Positions 25,978-36,183 are shown, counted from the stretch's first letter. The stretch is DNA of 64,000 nucleotides from UBA1479 sp040218445 (GCA_040218445.1 JAVJRK010000010.1:868001-932000); one strand, 5' to 3'. A program made the numbers and translations. The notes: generated from the sequence alone by a model not told the origin.

Positions 25978-27303
25978 GTGACTGATTTTCCCGGGGCGGA
26001 CACCGATCCGTCCGCGCAATGCGATGAAATTCTCGCCCGTCTGCTGACCCTGCATCCCAAGGTCATCGATCTGTCGCTCGACCGGGTGCATCGGCTGCTG
26101 GATCGGTTGGGCAATCCCGAACGGGACCTGCCGCCGGTGGTTCATGTGGCGGGCACCAACGGCAAGGGCTCGGTCATTGCGGTTCTGCGCGCTGTGTTGG
26201 AAGCGGCGGGGCAGCGGGTGCATGTCCACATCTCGCCCCATCTGGTGCATTTCAACGAACGCATCCGCTTGGCCGGGGATCTGATTCCCGATCCCGACCT
26301 GCAGGCCTTGTTGGAAGAATGCGAAGACGCCAACGGCGGCGAACCCATCACTTTTTTTGAAATCACCACGGGGGCGGCGCTGCTGGCTTTCGCGCGCAGT
26401 CCGGCCGATGTGCTGATCCTGGAAACGGGCCTGGGCGGCAGGCTGGATGCGACCAACGTGGTCGAGAATCCGCTGTTGACGGCGATCACGCCGATCTCGC
26501 TCGACCATCAGCAGTTCCTGGGCGACACCATCGAGGAAATCGCGGGGGAAAAAGCGGGCATTCTCAAGCCCGGGGTGCCCTGCGTGGTCGGCCCGCAACG
26601 CCCCAGCGTTCTGCAGGTGCTGGACGACCGCGCCGCCGCCGTGGGGGCGACGGTCCTGGCCCATGGCCGGGACTGGATGGCCGAGCCTGCCGATGATGGA
26701 CGGGGCTTCTTCCTGACCCTGGGGGGGCAGACATCCGAATATCCGGCATCGGCCCTGGCCGGACGGCATCAGCTGATCAACGCGGCCCAGGCCCTTACCT
26801 GTCTGGATGCCATGGAGGGCTTCCGGGCCAAGCCGGGTCAGGTCCTGCGCGGCCTTGCCGGGGCACACTGGCCGGCCCGCCTGCAACAACTGACCAAGGG
26901 GCCGCTGATCAGCCGTTTGGCGCCGGGCTGGTCGCTGTGGCTGGACGGCGGACACAATGCCGCCGCCGGGGCCATCATCGCGGATCATGCGCGGGAGGCC
27001 TGGGGGGAAAAGCCGCTGCATCTGATCTGCGGCATGATCAATTCAAAGGACCCGGCGACGTTTTTGGAATCGCTTGCTTCGGTTGCGGCGTCGATCACCG
27101 GGGTCGCGATCCCGGGCGAGCCCAATACCCTGTCGGCAGAGGATATCGCCGCTGCGGGCGCCGGATTGGGGCTTGCGGCCACGACGGCACCTTCGGTTCA
27201 GGCAGCCCTTTGGGGATTGTTGGACCGCGAACAGGGCCCCCAGCGGGTGCTGATCTGCGGCTCGCTTTATCTGGCGGGAACGGTGTTGCGAGACAACACT
27301 TGA
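25978..27303 (+). CDS. folC: Dihydrofolate synthase / folylpolyglutamate synthase
   Basis: Mur-ligase fold enzyme adding glutamate to (dihydro)pteroate/folate. P-loop GTNGKGSV near residue 60, HISPHLVHFNERI, ETGLGGRLDATNVV and the ISLDHQQFLGDT block identify it; DGGHNA marks the C-terminal domain. Start GTG 25978, 41 bases after accD. 441 residues, normal. Its stop lies within an ArsR-type operator. Confidence 0.95.
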   Translation: MTDFPGADTDPSAQCDEILARLLTLHPKVIDLSLDRVHRLLDRLGNPERDLPPVVHVAGTNGKGSVIAVLRAVLEAAGQRVHVHISPHLVHFNERIRLAGDLIPDPDLQALLEECEDANGGEPITFFEITTGAALLAFARSPADVLILETGLGGRLDATNVVENPLLTAITPISLDHQQFLGDTIEEIAGEKAGILKPGVPCVVGPQRPSVLQVLDDRAAAVGATVLAHGRDWMAEPADDGRGFFLTLGGQTSEYPASALAGRHQLINAAQALTCLDAMEGFRAKPGQVLRGLAGAHWPARLQQLTKGPLISRLAPGWSLWLDGGHNAAAGAIIADHAREAWGEKPLHLICGMINSKDPATFLESLASVAASITGVAIPGEPNTLSAEDIAAAGAGLGLAATTAPSVQAALWGLLDREQGPQRVLICGSLYLAGTVLRDNT

Positions 27304-27322
27304 ACATCTGAATACTTGTTCA
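27301..27322. promoter_or_regulatory. ArsR/SmtB-type operator
   Basis: TGAACA (27301-27306) and TGTTCA (27317-27322) are perfect inverted arms with a 10-base centre, just before the ArsR-family gene and beginning at the folC stop codon. TGAACA...TGTTCA is the half-site pattern of metal-sensing ArsR/SmtB repressors. Confidence 0.6.
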
Positions 27323-27334
27323 TATGTTTGTTCC

Positions 27335-27724
27335 ATGACGACGAAACAAAAGTCTGCTCCGCTGCTTGCCGCCGCTGATCTGGCCGCGTTGCCGGGCGGT
27401 GGGCTTGACCGTGACCGGGCCGAGGAAATCGCCTCGATCTTTCATTTGTTGGGTGAACCCAACCGTCTTTCGATCCTCGCGGCCTGCATGACCGGGCCGC
27501 GTTCGGTCAACGACCTGGCGGCGCTGACGGGCATGTCGGCATCGCTGACCAGCCACCATCTGCGCCTGTTGAAGGCCGCGCGCCTGGTGCGCGCACAGCG
27601 CCGGGGCAAGTTCGTGCATTATTCCGTCCATGACCACCACGTGACCTCGGTTCTGCTGGACATGATGGAACACGTGGCTGAGCCCGAACATGACCACGAT
27701 CAAATCCAAGACGAGGAGGCTTGA
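27335..27724 (+). CDS. ArsR/SmtB-family metal-responsive repressor
   Basis: Winged HTH of about residues 30-100: LLGEPNRLSILAACM, SVNDLAALTGMSASLTSHHL (recognition helix) and GKFVHYSVHD in the wing. The C-terminal helix carries a His/Glu/Asp cluster (HDHHVTSVLLDMMEHV, then PEHDHDQ), resembling the alpha-5 metal site of zinc/cobalt sensors (SmtB, CzrA); no CxC arsenic motif is present. It overlaps or abuts the transporter gene and so probably represses it, being released by zinc or a similar divalent metal. Confidence 0.85.
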   Translation: MTTKQKSAPLLAAADLAALPGGGLDRDRAEEIASIFHLLGEPNRLSILAACMTGPRSVNDLAALTGMSASLTSHHLRLLKAARLVRAQRRGKFVHYSVHDHHVTSVLLDMMEHVAEPEHDHDQIQDEEA

Positions 27725-27726
27725 TC

Positions 27727-28392
27727 ATGTCCGCCTGCTGCGGTAACGGCCCCTTCCAGGATGCGGCGACGTCCCAGGCCTATCGCCGGGTGTTGTGGTT
27801 CGCGTTGATCGTCAACGGTGCGATGTTCTTGGGCGAGATGGCGGGGGCGTTCTTTTCCCGTTCCGTCGCCCTGCAGGCCGATGCCCTGGATTTCCTGGGC
27901 GATGCCGCCAATTACGGGATATCGCTGGCCGTGGTCGGCCTGCATCTGCGCTGGCGTGCGCGCGCCGCCATGGTCAAGGGCTTGTCCATGGGGGCCTTCG
28001 GCCTGTGGGTCGTGGCCACCACGGTTTGGCGCATTGCCGAGGGTGGCGTGCCGGAAGCCCATATCATCACCTGGGTCGGCGTCCTGGCACTGGCGGCTAA
28101 CGTGGCCGTGACCTTGGCGCTGTTCCGCTATCGCGAGGGCGATGCCAACATGCGCTCCGTCTGGCTGTGTTCGCGCAACGACGCCATCGCCAATGTGGCG
28201 GTGATCGCCGCGGGCGGCGGTGTGTGGCTGACCGGGACGTTTTGGCCGGATGTGGCCGTGGGCGCGATCATCGCGGGGCTGGCGCTGTTCGCCTCGGTCG
28301 AGGTCATTCGCCGCGCCCGGGACGAGTTACACCAAGCGCGCCGGGAAGCGGACTTGTCGGGCCAAGCCGCGGCACCAGCTGCCGGCGACTGA
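27727..28392 (+). CDS. CDF-type cation efflux protein
   Basis: Starts with a cysteine pair (SACCGNGP) and has about six membrane helices in 221 residues. The metal-site region ALQADALDFLGDAANYG and the later SRNDAIANVAV correspond to the paired Asp motifs of cation diffusion facilitators. It lacks the long cytoplasmic domain of classic CDF exporters, so it belongs to the short class. ATG 27727 sits behind GAGGAGG; a TTG at 27721 is possible. Translation follows the ArsR gene directly. Confidence 0.85.
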   Translation: MSACCGNGPFQDAATSQAYRRVLWFALIVNGAMFLGEMAGAFFSRSVALQADALDFLGDAANYGISLAVVGLHLRWRARAAMVKGLSMGAFGLWVVATTVWRIAEGGVPEAHIITWVGVLALAANVAVTLALFRYREGDANMRSVWLCSRNDAIANVAVIAAGGGVWLTGTFWPDVAVGAIIAGLALFASVEVIRRARDELHQARREADLSGQAAAPAAGD

Positions 28393-28420
28393 CCGATTGG
28401 GATTTAAGTTTTACCGGGGT

Positions 28421-29191
28421 TCAGAAATTATCTTTGCGCTGACGGGTTTCCGCGAACACGGAAACGTAATCCTGGCCGGCCATGCCGATGGTCTTCTGTA
28501 AGTCCGGTGAATCGGCCCTAAGAAACGGATTGGTTTCAAGCTCGATCCCGATGGTGGACGGTACGGTCGGGATGTTTTTAGCCCGGGCCGCGTCCACGTC
28601 CTTCATGCGCTGAACCAGGGCGTCGTTGTCCGGCTCGACCGAAAGGGCGAACCGGCCGTTGGCCTGAGTATATTCATGGGCGCAGAACACGCGGGTTTCC
28701 GGCGGCAGGGTTTTGAACTTGGCAAGCGATGTCACCATTTGGGCGGGCGTGCCTTCGAACAGGCGCCCGCAGCCCATGGCGAACAAAGTATCGCCGCAGA
28801 ACAGGGCGTCCGAGCCTTCGAACCAATAGGCGATATGCCCCCGGGTATGCCCGGGCACGTCATAGACCACGGCTTCCGCATTGCCCAGTTTGTAGGTATC
28901 GCCGTCGCCCACTTCCACATCGATGCCGGGAATGCGCCCCGCATCGGCGCGCGGGCCGACGATGGTGCAGCCCGTGGCGTCCTTGATCTCAAGGTTGCCG
29001 CCCGTGTGGTCGCCGTGATGATGGGTGTTGAGGATATGGGTGATATCCCAGCCCAGCTTTTTCGCGGCGTCCATAACGGGGCCGGTCACGGCCGGATCGA
29101 CAACGGCGGTCGCCGCCGTTTCCGGGCAGCGCGCCAGATAGACGTAATTGTCGTTCAGGACCGGAATCTGATGAACGTCGAGACGGCTCAT
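28421..29191 (-). CDS. gloB: Hydroxyacylglutathione hydrolase (glyoxalase II)
   Basis: Metallo-beta-lactamase fold hydrolase releasing D-lactate from S-lactoylglutathione. Metal ligands are in NTHHHGDHTGG (residues about 55-65), PGHTRGH, FCGDTLF and CAHEYT; the C-terminal glutathione-binding domain ends the 256-residue protein. Complete and of normal length. Transcribed with trxA, 27 bases apart. Confidence 0.95.
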   Translation of the reverse strand: MSRLDVHQIPVLNDNYVYLARCPETAATAVVDPAVTGPVMDAAKKLGWDITHILNTHHHGDHTGGNLEIKDATGCTIVGPRADAGRIPGIDVEVGDGDTYKLGNAEAVVYDVPGHTRGHIAYWFEGSDALFCGDTLFAMGCGRLFEGTPAQMVTSLAKFKTLPPETRVFCAHEYTQANGRFALSVEPDNDALVQRMKDVDAARAKNIPTVPSTIGIELETNPFLRADSPDLQKTIGMAGQDYVSVFAETRQRKDNF

Positions 29192-29218
29192 GGTTCGGGA
29201 ACCTCCAACCCTTAAGGG

Positions 29219-29545
29219 TTAGATGTTCTGCTCCAGCCATTCCTGCAGCTTGCTTTTCGGCAGCGCACCGATCTTGGTCGCGGCCACTTCGCCGTTCTTG
29301 AACAGCATCAGGGTCGGAATGCCGCGCACGCCGTATTTGCCGGGGGTCGACGGGTTGTCGTCGATGTTCAGTTTGGCGACCGTGACCTTGCCTTCAAGCT
29401 CGCTGGCCAGTTCTTCCAACGCCGGGGCGATCTGCTTACAGGGTCCGCACCATTCGGCCCAGAAATCGACCAGGACGGGTTCACTCGATCCAAGAACGTC
29501 GGTATCGAAGGAATCGTCGGTTATCTGTTTCGGCATATCGCTCAC
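29219..29545 (-). CDS. trxA: Thioredoxin
   Basis: 108 residues with active site WAEWCGPCKQIAP and the cis-proline block GIPTLMLFKNG. It reduces protein disulfides using thioredoxin reductase. The trxA-addA-addB neighbourhood is typical of Alphaproteobacteria. The 168 bases between it and addA probably carry its promoter. Confidence 0.97.
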   Translation of the reverse strand: MSDMPKQITDDSFDTDVLGSSEPVLVDFWAEWCGPCKQIAPALEELASELEGKVTVAKLNIDDNPSTPGKYGVRGIPTLMLFKNGEVAATKIGALPKSKLQEWLEQNI

Positions 29546-29713
29546 CTTGGGGTCTGTTTCGGGATACAGTTTTTTGAAGTCTCAGTTTTTGGGACATGCC
29601 GCCCGATCGTCGATGCGGCGCCGGGTGGATAACCTCCGGGTCTTCCCCCTGGGATTGAATCTAGGGTCGCGTCCCGGCCCCGTCAACCCGCCCGGGCAGG
29701 GCTGAATTTTCCC

Positions 29714-32700
29714 CTATGTTTTCCCGCTACTTACCGCCCCTGCGGCATCCAGAACGGCGTCGGGAAGGACCATCAGACGGGCCCCCAGGGTCCAAATCAG
29801 GGCGCAGCGCACCGGCCTTTCCGGGTAAAGGTCCATCAGGGCACGGCGGTATCCGGCCATTTGGGCGATATAGGCGGGCTGCACATCCTCGATGCGCGTG
29901 GGCGGCGGGCGGTTGGTCTTGAAATCGGCGATCAATATCTCATCATCGGTGACCAGCAGGCGGTCGATTCGGGCGGTGATCACGCGTCCGCCGGAAAGGG
30001 CGACCAGGGGCACCTCGGCCCGGCTTTCGGGCCCGAACAGGCCGGCCAGGGCCGGATCGTCCAGAACGGCCAGGGTTTCGGCCAGGATTTCCGCCTGTGC
30101 CCGGTCATCCAGTTCCAGGGCCGGGCGGGCAAGAAAACGGCCGGCCGCTGCCGCGCGCTGGCCGTGCTCTATGTCGGGCAGGCTTTCCAGCAAACGGTGC
30201 ACGATCAGCCCCCGCTTGAACCGGGCGCCGTCGTCTTCGCCCAGGGGCGAGGCCGCGGGTGGGCTGTCCTCGGGCTTGGAGGGCGCGAGCGGCCGGGGCG
30301 GGTCGGGTTCATCGGCAGGTGGGCGGGAAAGCCAGTCCGGTGCCGGCATGCCGGGCCCCGCATGGGCGGTGTCCTTGGGCGTCACGGGGGCTGTTTGCGG
30401 CCAATCCAAATAAAGCCCGATGCCCAGGGGATGGGTCAGTTCCTTGGCCCCCGCGCGTTCCAGCCCCGCCGCGATCAGGTCGTACCAGCAGCCGTCGGCG
30501 CGGCCGGTCTTGGTTTCCCAACCCGTGATATACAGACGGTCGCGGGCACGGGTCATGGCGACATACAGCAGCCGGCGTTCTTCATCCTCCCGCGCGGCGG
30601 AAACCCGGGCGCGCAAATCCGCCGTCAAATCGCAGTCGTCGTCCTTGCGCCCGGGCCAGTAAACGGCCTCGTCATCCCACAGCAGGCCGATGGGCTTGCC
30701 CCGCCCGCCCGCCTGGCAGGTATCGGGCAGGAACACGATGGGTGCCTCCAGCCCCTTGGCGCCATGTACGGTCATGACCCGCACTTTGTCGCCGGCCTGG
30801 TCCATGTCGCGTTTGACGACCGTTTCACCGGCCCCGACCCAATGCAGGAATCCTTCCAGGGAAGGCGGGTGTTCTCTCTCGAACTGCAGGGCCAGGGCCA
30901 GGAATTCCTCGATCGGGTCCAGGGCGTCCTGTCCCAGATGGCGGTGGAAGGCCTTGCGTCCGCCGCCCGGGCCCAACAGATCGGCGAAGAACTCGAACGG
31001 CGGGGCCTGGTCGGCGGCGGCCAGCAGCGCGGCCAGCCGGTCCGCCGCCTGCCGCCATTTTGCGTTCTCGCCTGCCCGCTCGCGCAGCTCTGCCCACAGG
31101 GTTCCGCGCCGCGGATAACACAGGGGTGTCAGGTCGTCGTCGTCCGTGAAGTTGAACAAGGGGCCTTTCAAGACCGTCGCCAGGGTCAAATCGTCATCCG
31201 GCAGCAGCACGAACCGACCGAGGGCGATCAGGTCCATGACCGCCATCTGTTCGGTCAGGATCATGCGGTCCGTCCCGGCGACACGGATGTCGCGTAGCTT
31301 CAATTGGCGGACCATTTCCGCCATGAACTGGCCACGTTTGCGCACCAGGATCAGAATGTCGCCGGCACTTACCGGGCGTCCCGATGCGGGCAGAACCTCG
31401 CCGTCATCCAACCAACCCCGGATGGCGTCGGCAATGGTTTCCGCGACCTGGACCAAGGGGGCACGTGGTCCCGGTTTGTCCACGGGGGCGTCCCAGGCGT
31501 CCGCTTCGTCCTCTTCTTCAGGGGTCAGGGTCGGCCACAGTTCGACCCGCCCGGCATCGCCGTCGCGGTCGACCACATGGCGGATCGCCCGGTCCGTGGT
31601 GGTGACGGAAGCGCGCAGGTCCTCAGGCTCGAACGTGCGGTCGACCGTATCCAGCACCGGCCAGGTGGACCGGAAGGAAACGGCCATTTCCAGGGATTTG
31701 TCCAATCGGTGTTCGATCTCCGCATCACCGGCCCGGGCCGCGAAATAAGCGCGGGTCTGCTCGAACCGGGCGGGCTCCGCCCCCTGGAAGCTGTAGATCG
31801 ATTGTTTTTCATCGCCCACGGCGAAGACCGTGCGCGCCCCTTTTTCATCGCCGTCCCAGGCTCCGTCACCGGCGAAGAATTCATCGGCCAGGGCTTTCAG
31901 GATGTCCCATTGGGCCGGGGCCGTGTCCTGCGCCTCGTCGACCAGGATATGGGCGATGCCGCCGTCCAGTTTGTACTGAACCCAGGCGACGGCCCCCCGG
32001 CGGGCGGGGTTGTCCGGGGCCAGCAGGGCCCGGGTCTTCAGGATCAGATCGTCGTAATCCATCAGGGCCCGGGCTTCCTTCAGGGCCGCGTATTCCACGG
32101 CCAGAACCTCGGCCAAATTCATCAGGGACGATGTGTTCTGCGCGATGGCAAGGGCGCGCAACTGTTCGTCGATGGCCAGCACCCGGGTTTGTTCCGCTTC
32201 CAGAACACTCAGCGTTCCGGGGTTTTGACTTTCCACGTCCTTGGTGATCAGGCGGGCCAGGGCCGTATGGGTCTTGGTCAGATAGGCCTGGGCATAGTCG
32301 TCAAAGCCGTCTGTTTTCTCGTCGTCCGTGCCCGCAAGCCAGGGTGCCATCAACTGGCTGCGGTCCTTGTCCGTCTTCTTCCCGCCGGACAGGGCGTTGG
32401 CCGCGCGGCGCAGATTGACCTCGTCCGCGGGCGGGGCGTTCAGGATCACCGACCGCCGGTCCGCATCGGGGGCCAGGCCCAGCTTATTTCGGGTGACGCC
32501 GGCCAGGCCACGGGCCCCGCCGTGGCGGGCGAACAGGGCCGCCAGTTTGCCACGCGCGAAATCCAATTCCGTGACCAGGTCGTCGAACCCGGTTTCGCCC
32601 AGGACCCCGGCCAGATGATCCATGGCGCGGCCGGCCGGGCCATGGGCGTCGACGGCGGCGCGGGCCAGTACCCGGTCGCGGGCTTCCGATCGCAATTCCG

Positions 32701-33172
32701 CCGCCGTGCGTTCATCCATCACCGCGAAATGGGGGGCGACCCCGGCTTCCAGGGGAAAGCGGCCCAGCAGCGATTCACAGAACGAATGGATGGTGCGGAT
32801 GTTGGGCCCGTCGGTGGTATCGGCAACCTCGGCGAACAGCTTGCGCACACGGGACAGATCGTCGCGGTCCAGCGGCACGCCTGTCTGGTCGCGGTAGCTT
32901 TCCATCAGGGCGTCGTTGCTCATGACCGCCCATTTGCCCAACAACGCACCCAGGCGGTTGGCCATTTCCGTCGCCGCCGCCTTGGTATAGGTCAGGCACA
33001 AAATGGTGTGGGGTTTCACGCCGCTCATCAGCAGGCGCACGATCCGGTTTGTCAGCACATGGGTCTTGCCCGTGCCCGCGTTGGCGGAAACCCAGAACGA
33101 ATCGCCGGGCCGTCCCGCCGTTTGCTGGATTTCCGTCGCTTGCCGCCGGGTTTCGGTCATGCGCTCGCTCAT
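29714..33172 (-). CDS. addA: Double-strand break repair helicase AddA
   Basis: Helicase-nuclease subunit of AddAB that processes DNA ends to Chi for RecA. Walker A SANAGTGKTHVL near residue 30, helicase motifs TYTKAAATEMANR, LVDEAQDTAPAQWDIL, GDEKQSIYSFQGA and VMTVHGAKGLEAP follow in order; the C-terminal RecB-type nuclease has ILIADFKTNRPPP. 1152 residues. ATGA overlap with addB (33169-33172) shows tight coupling. Confidence 0.95.
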   Translation of the reverse strand: MSERMTETRRQATEIQQTAGRPGDSFWVSANAGTGKTHVLTNRIVRLLMSGVKPHTILCLTYTKAAATEMANRLGALLGKWAVMSNDALMESYRDQTGVPLDRDDLSRVRKLFAEVADTTDGPNIRTIHSFCESLLGRFPLEAGVAPHFAVMDERTAAELRSEARDRVLARAAVDAHGPAGRAMDHLAGVLGETGFDDLVTELDFARGKLAALFARHGGARGLAGVTRNKLGLAPDADRRSVILNAPPADEVNLRRAANALSGGKKTDKDRSQLMAPWLAGTDDEKTDGFDDYAQAYLTKTHTALARLITKDVESQNPGTLSVLEAEQTRVLAIDEQLRALAIAQNTSSLMNLAEVLAVEYAALKEARALMDYDDLILKTRALLAPDNPARRGAVAWVQYKLDGGIAHILVDEAQDTAPAQWDILKALADEFFAGDGAWDGDEKGARTVFAVGDEKQSIYSFQGAEPARFEQTRAYFAARAGDAEIEHRLDKSLEMAVSFRSTWPVLDTVDRTFEPEDLRASVTTTDRAIRHVVDRDGDAGRVELWPTLTPEEEDEADAWDAPVDKPGPRAPLVQVAETIADAIRGWLDDGEVLPASGRPVSAGDILILVRKRGQFMAEMVRQLKLRDIRVAGTDRMILTEQMAVMDLIALGRFVLLPDDDLTLATVLKGPLFNFTDDDDLTPLCYPRRGTLWAELRERAGENAKWRQAADRLAALLAAADQAPPFEFFADLLGPGGGRKAFHRHLGQDALDPIEEFLALALQFEREHPPSLEGFLHWVGAGETVVKRDMDQAGDKVRVMTVHGAKGLEAPIVFLPDTCQAGGRGKPIGLLWDDEAVYWPGRKDDDCDLTADLRARVSAAREDEERRLLYVAMTRARDRLYITGWETKTGRADGCWYDLIAAGLERAGAKELTHPLGIGLYLDWPQTAPVTPKDTAHAGPGMPAPDWLSRPPADEPDPPRPLAPSKPEDSPPAASPLGEDDGARFKRGLIVHRLLESLPDIEHGQRAAAAGRFLARPALELDDRAQAEILAETLAVLDDPALAGLFGPESRAEVPLVALSGGRVITARIDRLLVTDDEILIADFKTNRPPPTRIEDVQPAYIAQMAGYRRALMDLYPERPVRCALIWTLGARLMVLPDAVLDAAGAVSSGKT

Positions 33173-36100
33173 GCACCGTCCCCGTCGTCGCCCATGGTGC
33201 TCCAGGCCCGCACCCGGGCCAGATGGTCGTAATCTCCGGTGTCGCTTTCATACATGGGCTTCACGCGGGGGGCATAGGGCGTGTGCTCATGGGCGAACAG
33301 AACGGCCCGCCGGGCCAGTCCCTCCGCTGCCTGATCGATCAAGGCGGGCACGTCCTTCATGGTGATTTCCCGGCCGGCTTCGCGTCCGCCCGACATCTTC
33401 CAATAGGCCAGGCCCTGGGCGTCCTCTGCCTTGATCTGGGCGAACCCGCCGCCGCGCAGGATCACGGCCTCCAGGGGCAATTGGGGGGAGAACCCGGTTT
33501 CGACCTGCGGGCGGGTCGGGGCGCGCCCGGTTTTGTAATCGATGATCTCGACGCCCGATGCCGGATCGCGGTCGATGCGGTCGGCGATACAGGACAGGCG
33601 AAACGACCCGGCGGCGGTTGAAAGCTCAAGCACGCCTTCCGCTTCCCAGGCCAGCGGCCGGCAGCCCCGTTCACGCCGTTTGCGTTCCGTTTCCAAAAAC
33701 CATCCGGCGATGCGCAGAAAGCGTGGCCACCAGAAGGCCCGCACGGCGGGCCGGTCGGCGTGTTCGGCGAATACGGCTTCGCCCAATGCCAAAAGCCGTT
33801 CCGCCGCATCGGCGGGCAGGTCACGGGGATGGGCGGCGACGAACTTCTCCAACGCTTCATGGATCAGGTTGCCCCGGTCACCGGCACCCGGGTCCGCATC
33901 GATCGGGTCGATCGGTTTGAGTTTCAGGATATGGCGGGCATAGACCGCATAGGGATCGCGCACCCATTTTTCGACCTGCGTGACCGACAGGCCCTGGGGC
34001 CGCATGTCCACGGGCGGGCGGGGCAGCGGGCGGTGGGGGGCGATGAACGCGCCCGGATCATCAAGCGTCCGGACCCAGTCGAGCATGCCGGCGCGTTCGC
34101 TCAAACCCCGTTCGCCGTCGCTGCCGTCGATCAGGTTGCCCAGGCGTAACAGCCAGCGTGCGGGCACACTGGGTGCTCCCTCGACCCGTTCGGCGCGGGT
34201 CAGCACGACCTCGGGCGCCATGGCGGCCTGGACGAAATCATGGGCCGTCAGGCCGATCCGCCGCTCCGGCTGCGGCAGGCCGAAATCGGCCAGCATGGGG
34301 CGGCTCATCCAGGGGCTGGGCTTGGGTTCGGGCGGCCAGGTGCCTTCGTTCAGCCCGGCCAGGATCATCACGTCGGCATGTTGCAGACGGGCTTCCAGCA
34401 ATCCCCAGATGTTAAGACGCGGATGCGCCCCCCAGGCCGGGCGCACGGCCTGCCCGACCATCAGGGTTTCCAGCAGGGCGGGATAATCGCGGCCCCGGAT
34501 CGGGCCCAGGGAAGGCCCTGCTTCCAGCACCTCGGCCATGAAGCGGGCGGCGGCTTCGCCGTCGTCGCCGGACCACAGACGATCCGGCCCGGCCTCACGG
34601 TCGCTTGCCGCCAGGGCTTCGGCCAGGCGCAAATGGGCCGAAGCCAGGTCCTTCAAATCGGTCTCGCCCGCCGCCAAAAGATCGCAGAACGGCTGGGCCG
34701 TTTCCGCCAGGCGGTTGATCAGGTCATCCAGGTCCTGGGCGCCGTCCAGATGGGCAATGGCGGCCCGCAGGCCCGCGATCCCGGGTGCCGGGCGGATACC
34801 GCGCAAAACCCTTTCTGTTTCTAACCGCCGGGCCAGGGCACGCAGACGGGCGGGTGCCAGCCCCATGGCGGCCTTGGGATGTTTAAGCGTGGCCAGCAAG
34901 GCAACAGGGGCGAAGGCTTCCGCCGCCATGGCCGCGGTCAGCCGCAGGAACGCGCCCGCCGTCGTTTCGCCGAGGGGCGTGCCGGCCGAGGCATCAACGG
35001 CGATGTTCCAGCGTTGCAGCTCGGCCTTGACCCGGCGGGCGAGGTTCTGGTCCGGCGTCACCAGGGCGGCGGTCCGCCCCGGTGTCTCCAGGGCTTCCCG
35101 CATCAACAGGGCGGCGATGGAAGCTTCTTCCGCGGGGGTCGGACAATCGATGCGGCTGACGCCACGCAAGGCATCGGCCCTGTCGTCGGATGTTTCCGGA
35201 AGGGTGCCGGTCACGGCGGCGGGGCGCAGGGCATGGGACAGCAGGGTGAAACGGTTGCCCCGCCCCGCCGTGTCGGGTGATGTTTCCGGCGCCCAGTCCC
35301 GCACGTCCGCGCGCGTACAGCCCAGTACGGGCAACAGACGTTTCAGGCCGTATTGCGGATGATGGGGCTCCAGGGCGGACCAGGCGTCTTCAGTCATCAC
35401 GGTGTCCAGGCCCGGCAGGATCACGGCCCCTTGCGGCAGGGATGCGACCACGGCCAGCAGATCCGCCGTCGCCGGGATCGACCCGGTGGACCCGGCGGCG
35501 ATGACGGGGCCTGCGGGCGGGGTGGTGCGCCATTGTTCGGCCTGGGCCGCCAGCACGCGGTTGCGGCGGTCGGCGGCATCGATACAGCCGGCGTCCTCCA
35601 GAATTTTCGGCCAGGCGGGCAGCACGATTTCCAGAAACTCAAGCGTGATGCGCCAATGATCGGCCAAGTCGCCCTTGGTCGGTACCAGTTCGGCCAAGCG
35701 GCCCGCGTCCAGGCGTTCCGTGGTGATCTGATCCATCAGGCGGCCCAATTCCTGGGCCAGACGCAGGGCTTGATCCGGCGTGTCGTCCCGGTCCTTGCGG
35801 GCCAGGATCAGACGCGCCAGCAAAGCCTGACGCCGCATGCCGGACAGGGCCGGCGGAATATCCAGGTTGCCGGCGGCGGCATCTTCGCCGGCCAGGGCCA
35901 GGTCTTCTTCGTCCAGGTCGCCTAAGGGCGTCAGATGGGGCAGCAGGACCGTGCGGCCGCCGGCACGGCGCAGAAAGGCCTCGGTCAGGGCGCGGACGGC
36001 CCGCCGGGTCGGCAGCAGGATGCGATAATCGGCAAGCTTTTCCGGTGCCCCGCCGGTTTCATCCAGCAGGCTTTGCGCCAGAACATCGACGAACGGCCGG

Positions 36101-36183
36101 TCGGGCCGGATCGTGAAGACCTTGGGCCCTGGGCTGCCGGGGCCTTTGGGGGATACCGTTTTGCCCGCCCGGGCGGGGATCAT
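33169..36183 (-). CDS. addB: Double-strand break repair protein AddB
   Basis: Partner of AddA that carries an inactive helicase-like core and the second nuclease. Nuclease residues are seen in VEIIDYKTGRAPTRPQ near the C-terminus, and WPPEPKPSPWMSRPM is typical of AddB. Start ATG 36183 overlaps the stop of the nucleotidyltransferase gene (ATGA); a longer ORF to 36264 would overlap that gene in antisense-like composition. 1004 residues. Confidence 0.93.
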   Translation of the reverse strand: MIPARAGKTVSPKGPGSPGPKVFTIRPDRPFVDVLAQSLLDETGGAPEKLADYRILLPTRRAVRALTEAFLRRAGGRTVLLPHLTPLGDLDEEDLALAGEDAAAGNLDIPPALSGMRRQALLARLILARKDRDDTPDQALRLAQELGRLMDQITTERLDAGRLAELVPTKGDLADHWRITLEFLEIVLPAWPKILEDAGCIDAADRRNRVLAAQAEQWRTTPPAGPVIAAGSTGSIPATADLLAVVASLPQGAVILPGLDTVMTEDAWSALEPHHPQYGLKRLLPVLGCTRADVRDWAPETSPDTAGRGNRFTLLSHALRPAAVTGTLPETSDDRADALRGVSRIDCPTPAEEASIAALLMREALETPGRTAALVTPDQNLARRVKAELQRWNIAVDASAGTPLGETTAGAFLRLTAAMAAEAFAPVALLATLKHPKAAMGLAPARLRALARRLETERVLRGIRPAPGIAGLRAAIAHLDGAQDLDDLINRLAETAQPFCDLLAAGETDLKDLASAHLRLAEALAASDREAGPDRLWSGDDGEAAARFMAEVLEAGPSLGPIRGRDYPALLETLMVGQAVRPAWGAHPRLNIWGLLEARLQHADVMILAGLNEGTWPPEPKPSPWMSRPMLADFGLPQPERRIGLTAHDFVQAAMAPEVVLTRAERVEGAPSVPARWLLRLGNLIDGSDGERGLSERAGMLDWVRTLDDPGAFIAPHRPLPRPPVDMRPQGLSVTQVEKWVRDPYAVYARHILKLKPIDPIDADPGAGDRGNLIHEALEKFVAAHPRDLPADAAERLLALGEAVFAEHADRPAVRAFWWPRFLRIAGWFLETERKRRERGCRPLAWEAEGVLELSTAAGSFRLSCIADRIDRDPASGVEIIDYKTGRAPTRPQVETGFSPQLPLEAVILRGGGFAQIKAEDAQGLAYWKMSGGREAGREITMKDVPALIDQAAEGLARRAVLFAHEHTPYAPRVKPMYESDTGDYDHLARVRAWSTMGDDGDGA

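Noticed and set aside
29861..33232. Long plus-strand frames opposite addA
   Set aside because: Antisense of a clear AddA gene with normal motifs; shadows of high GC codon use.
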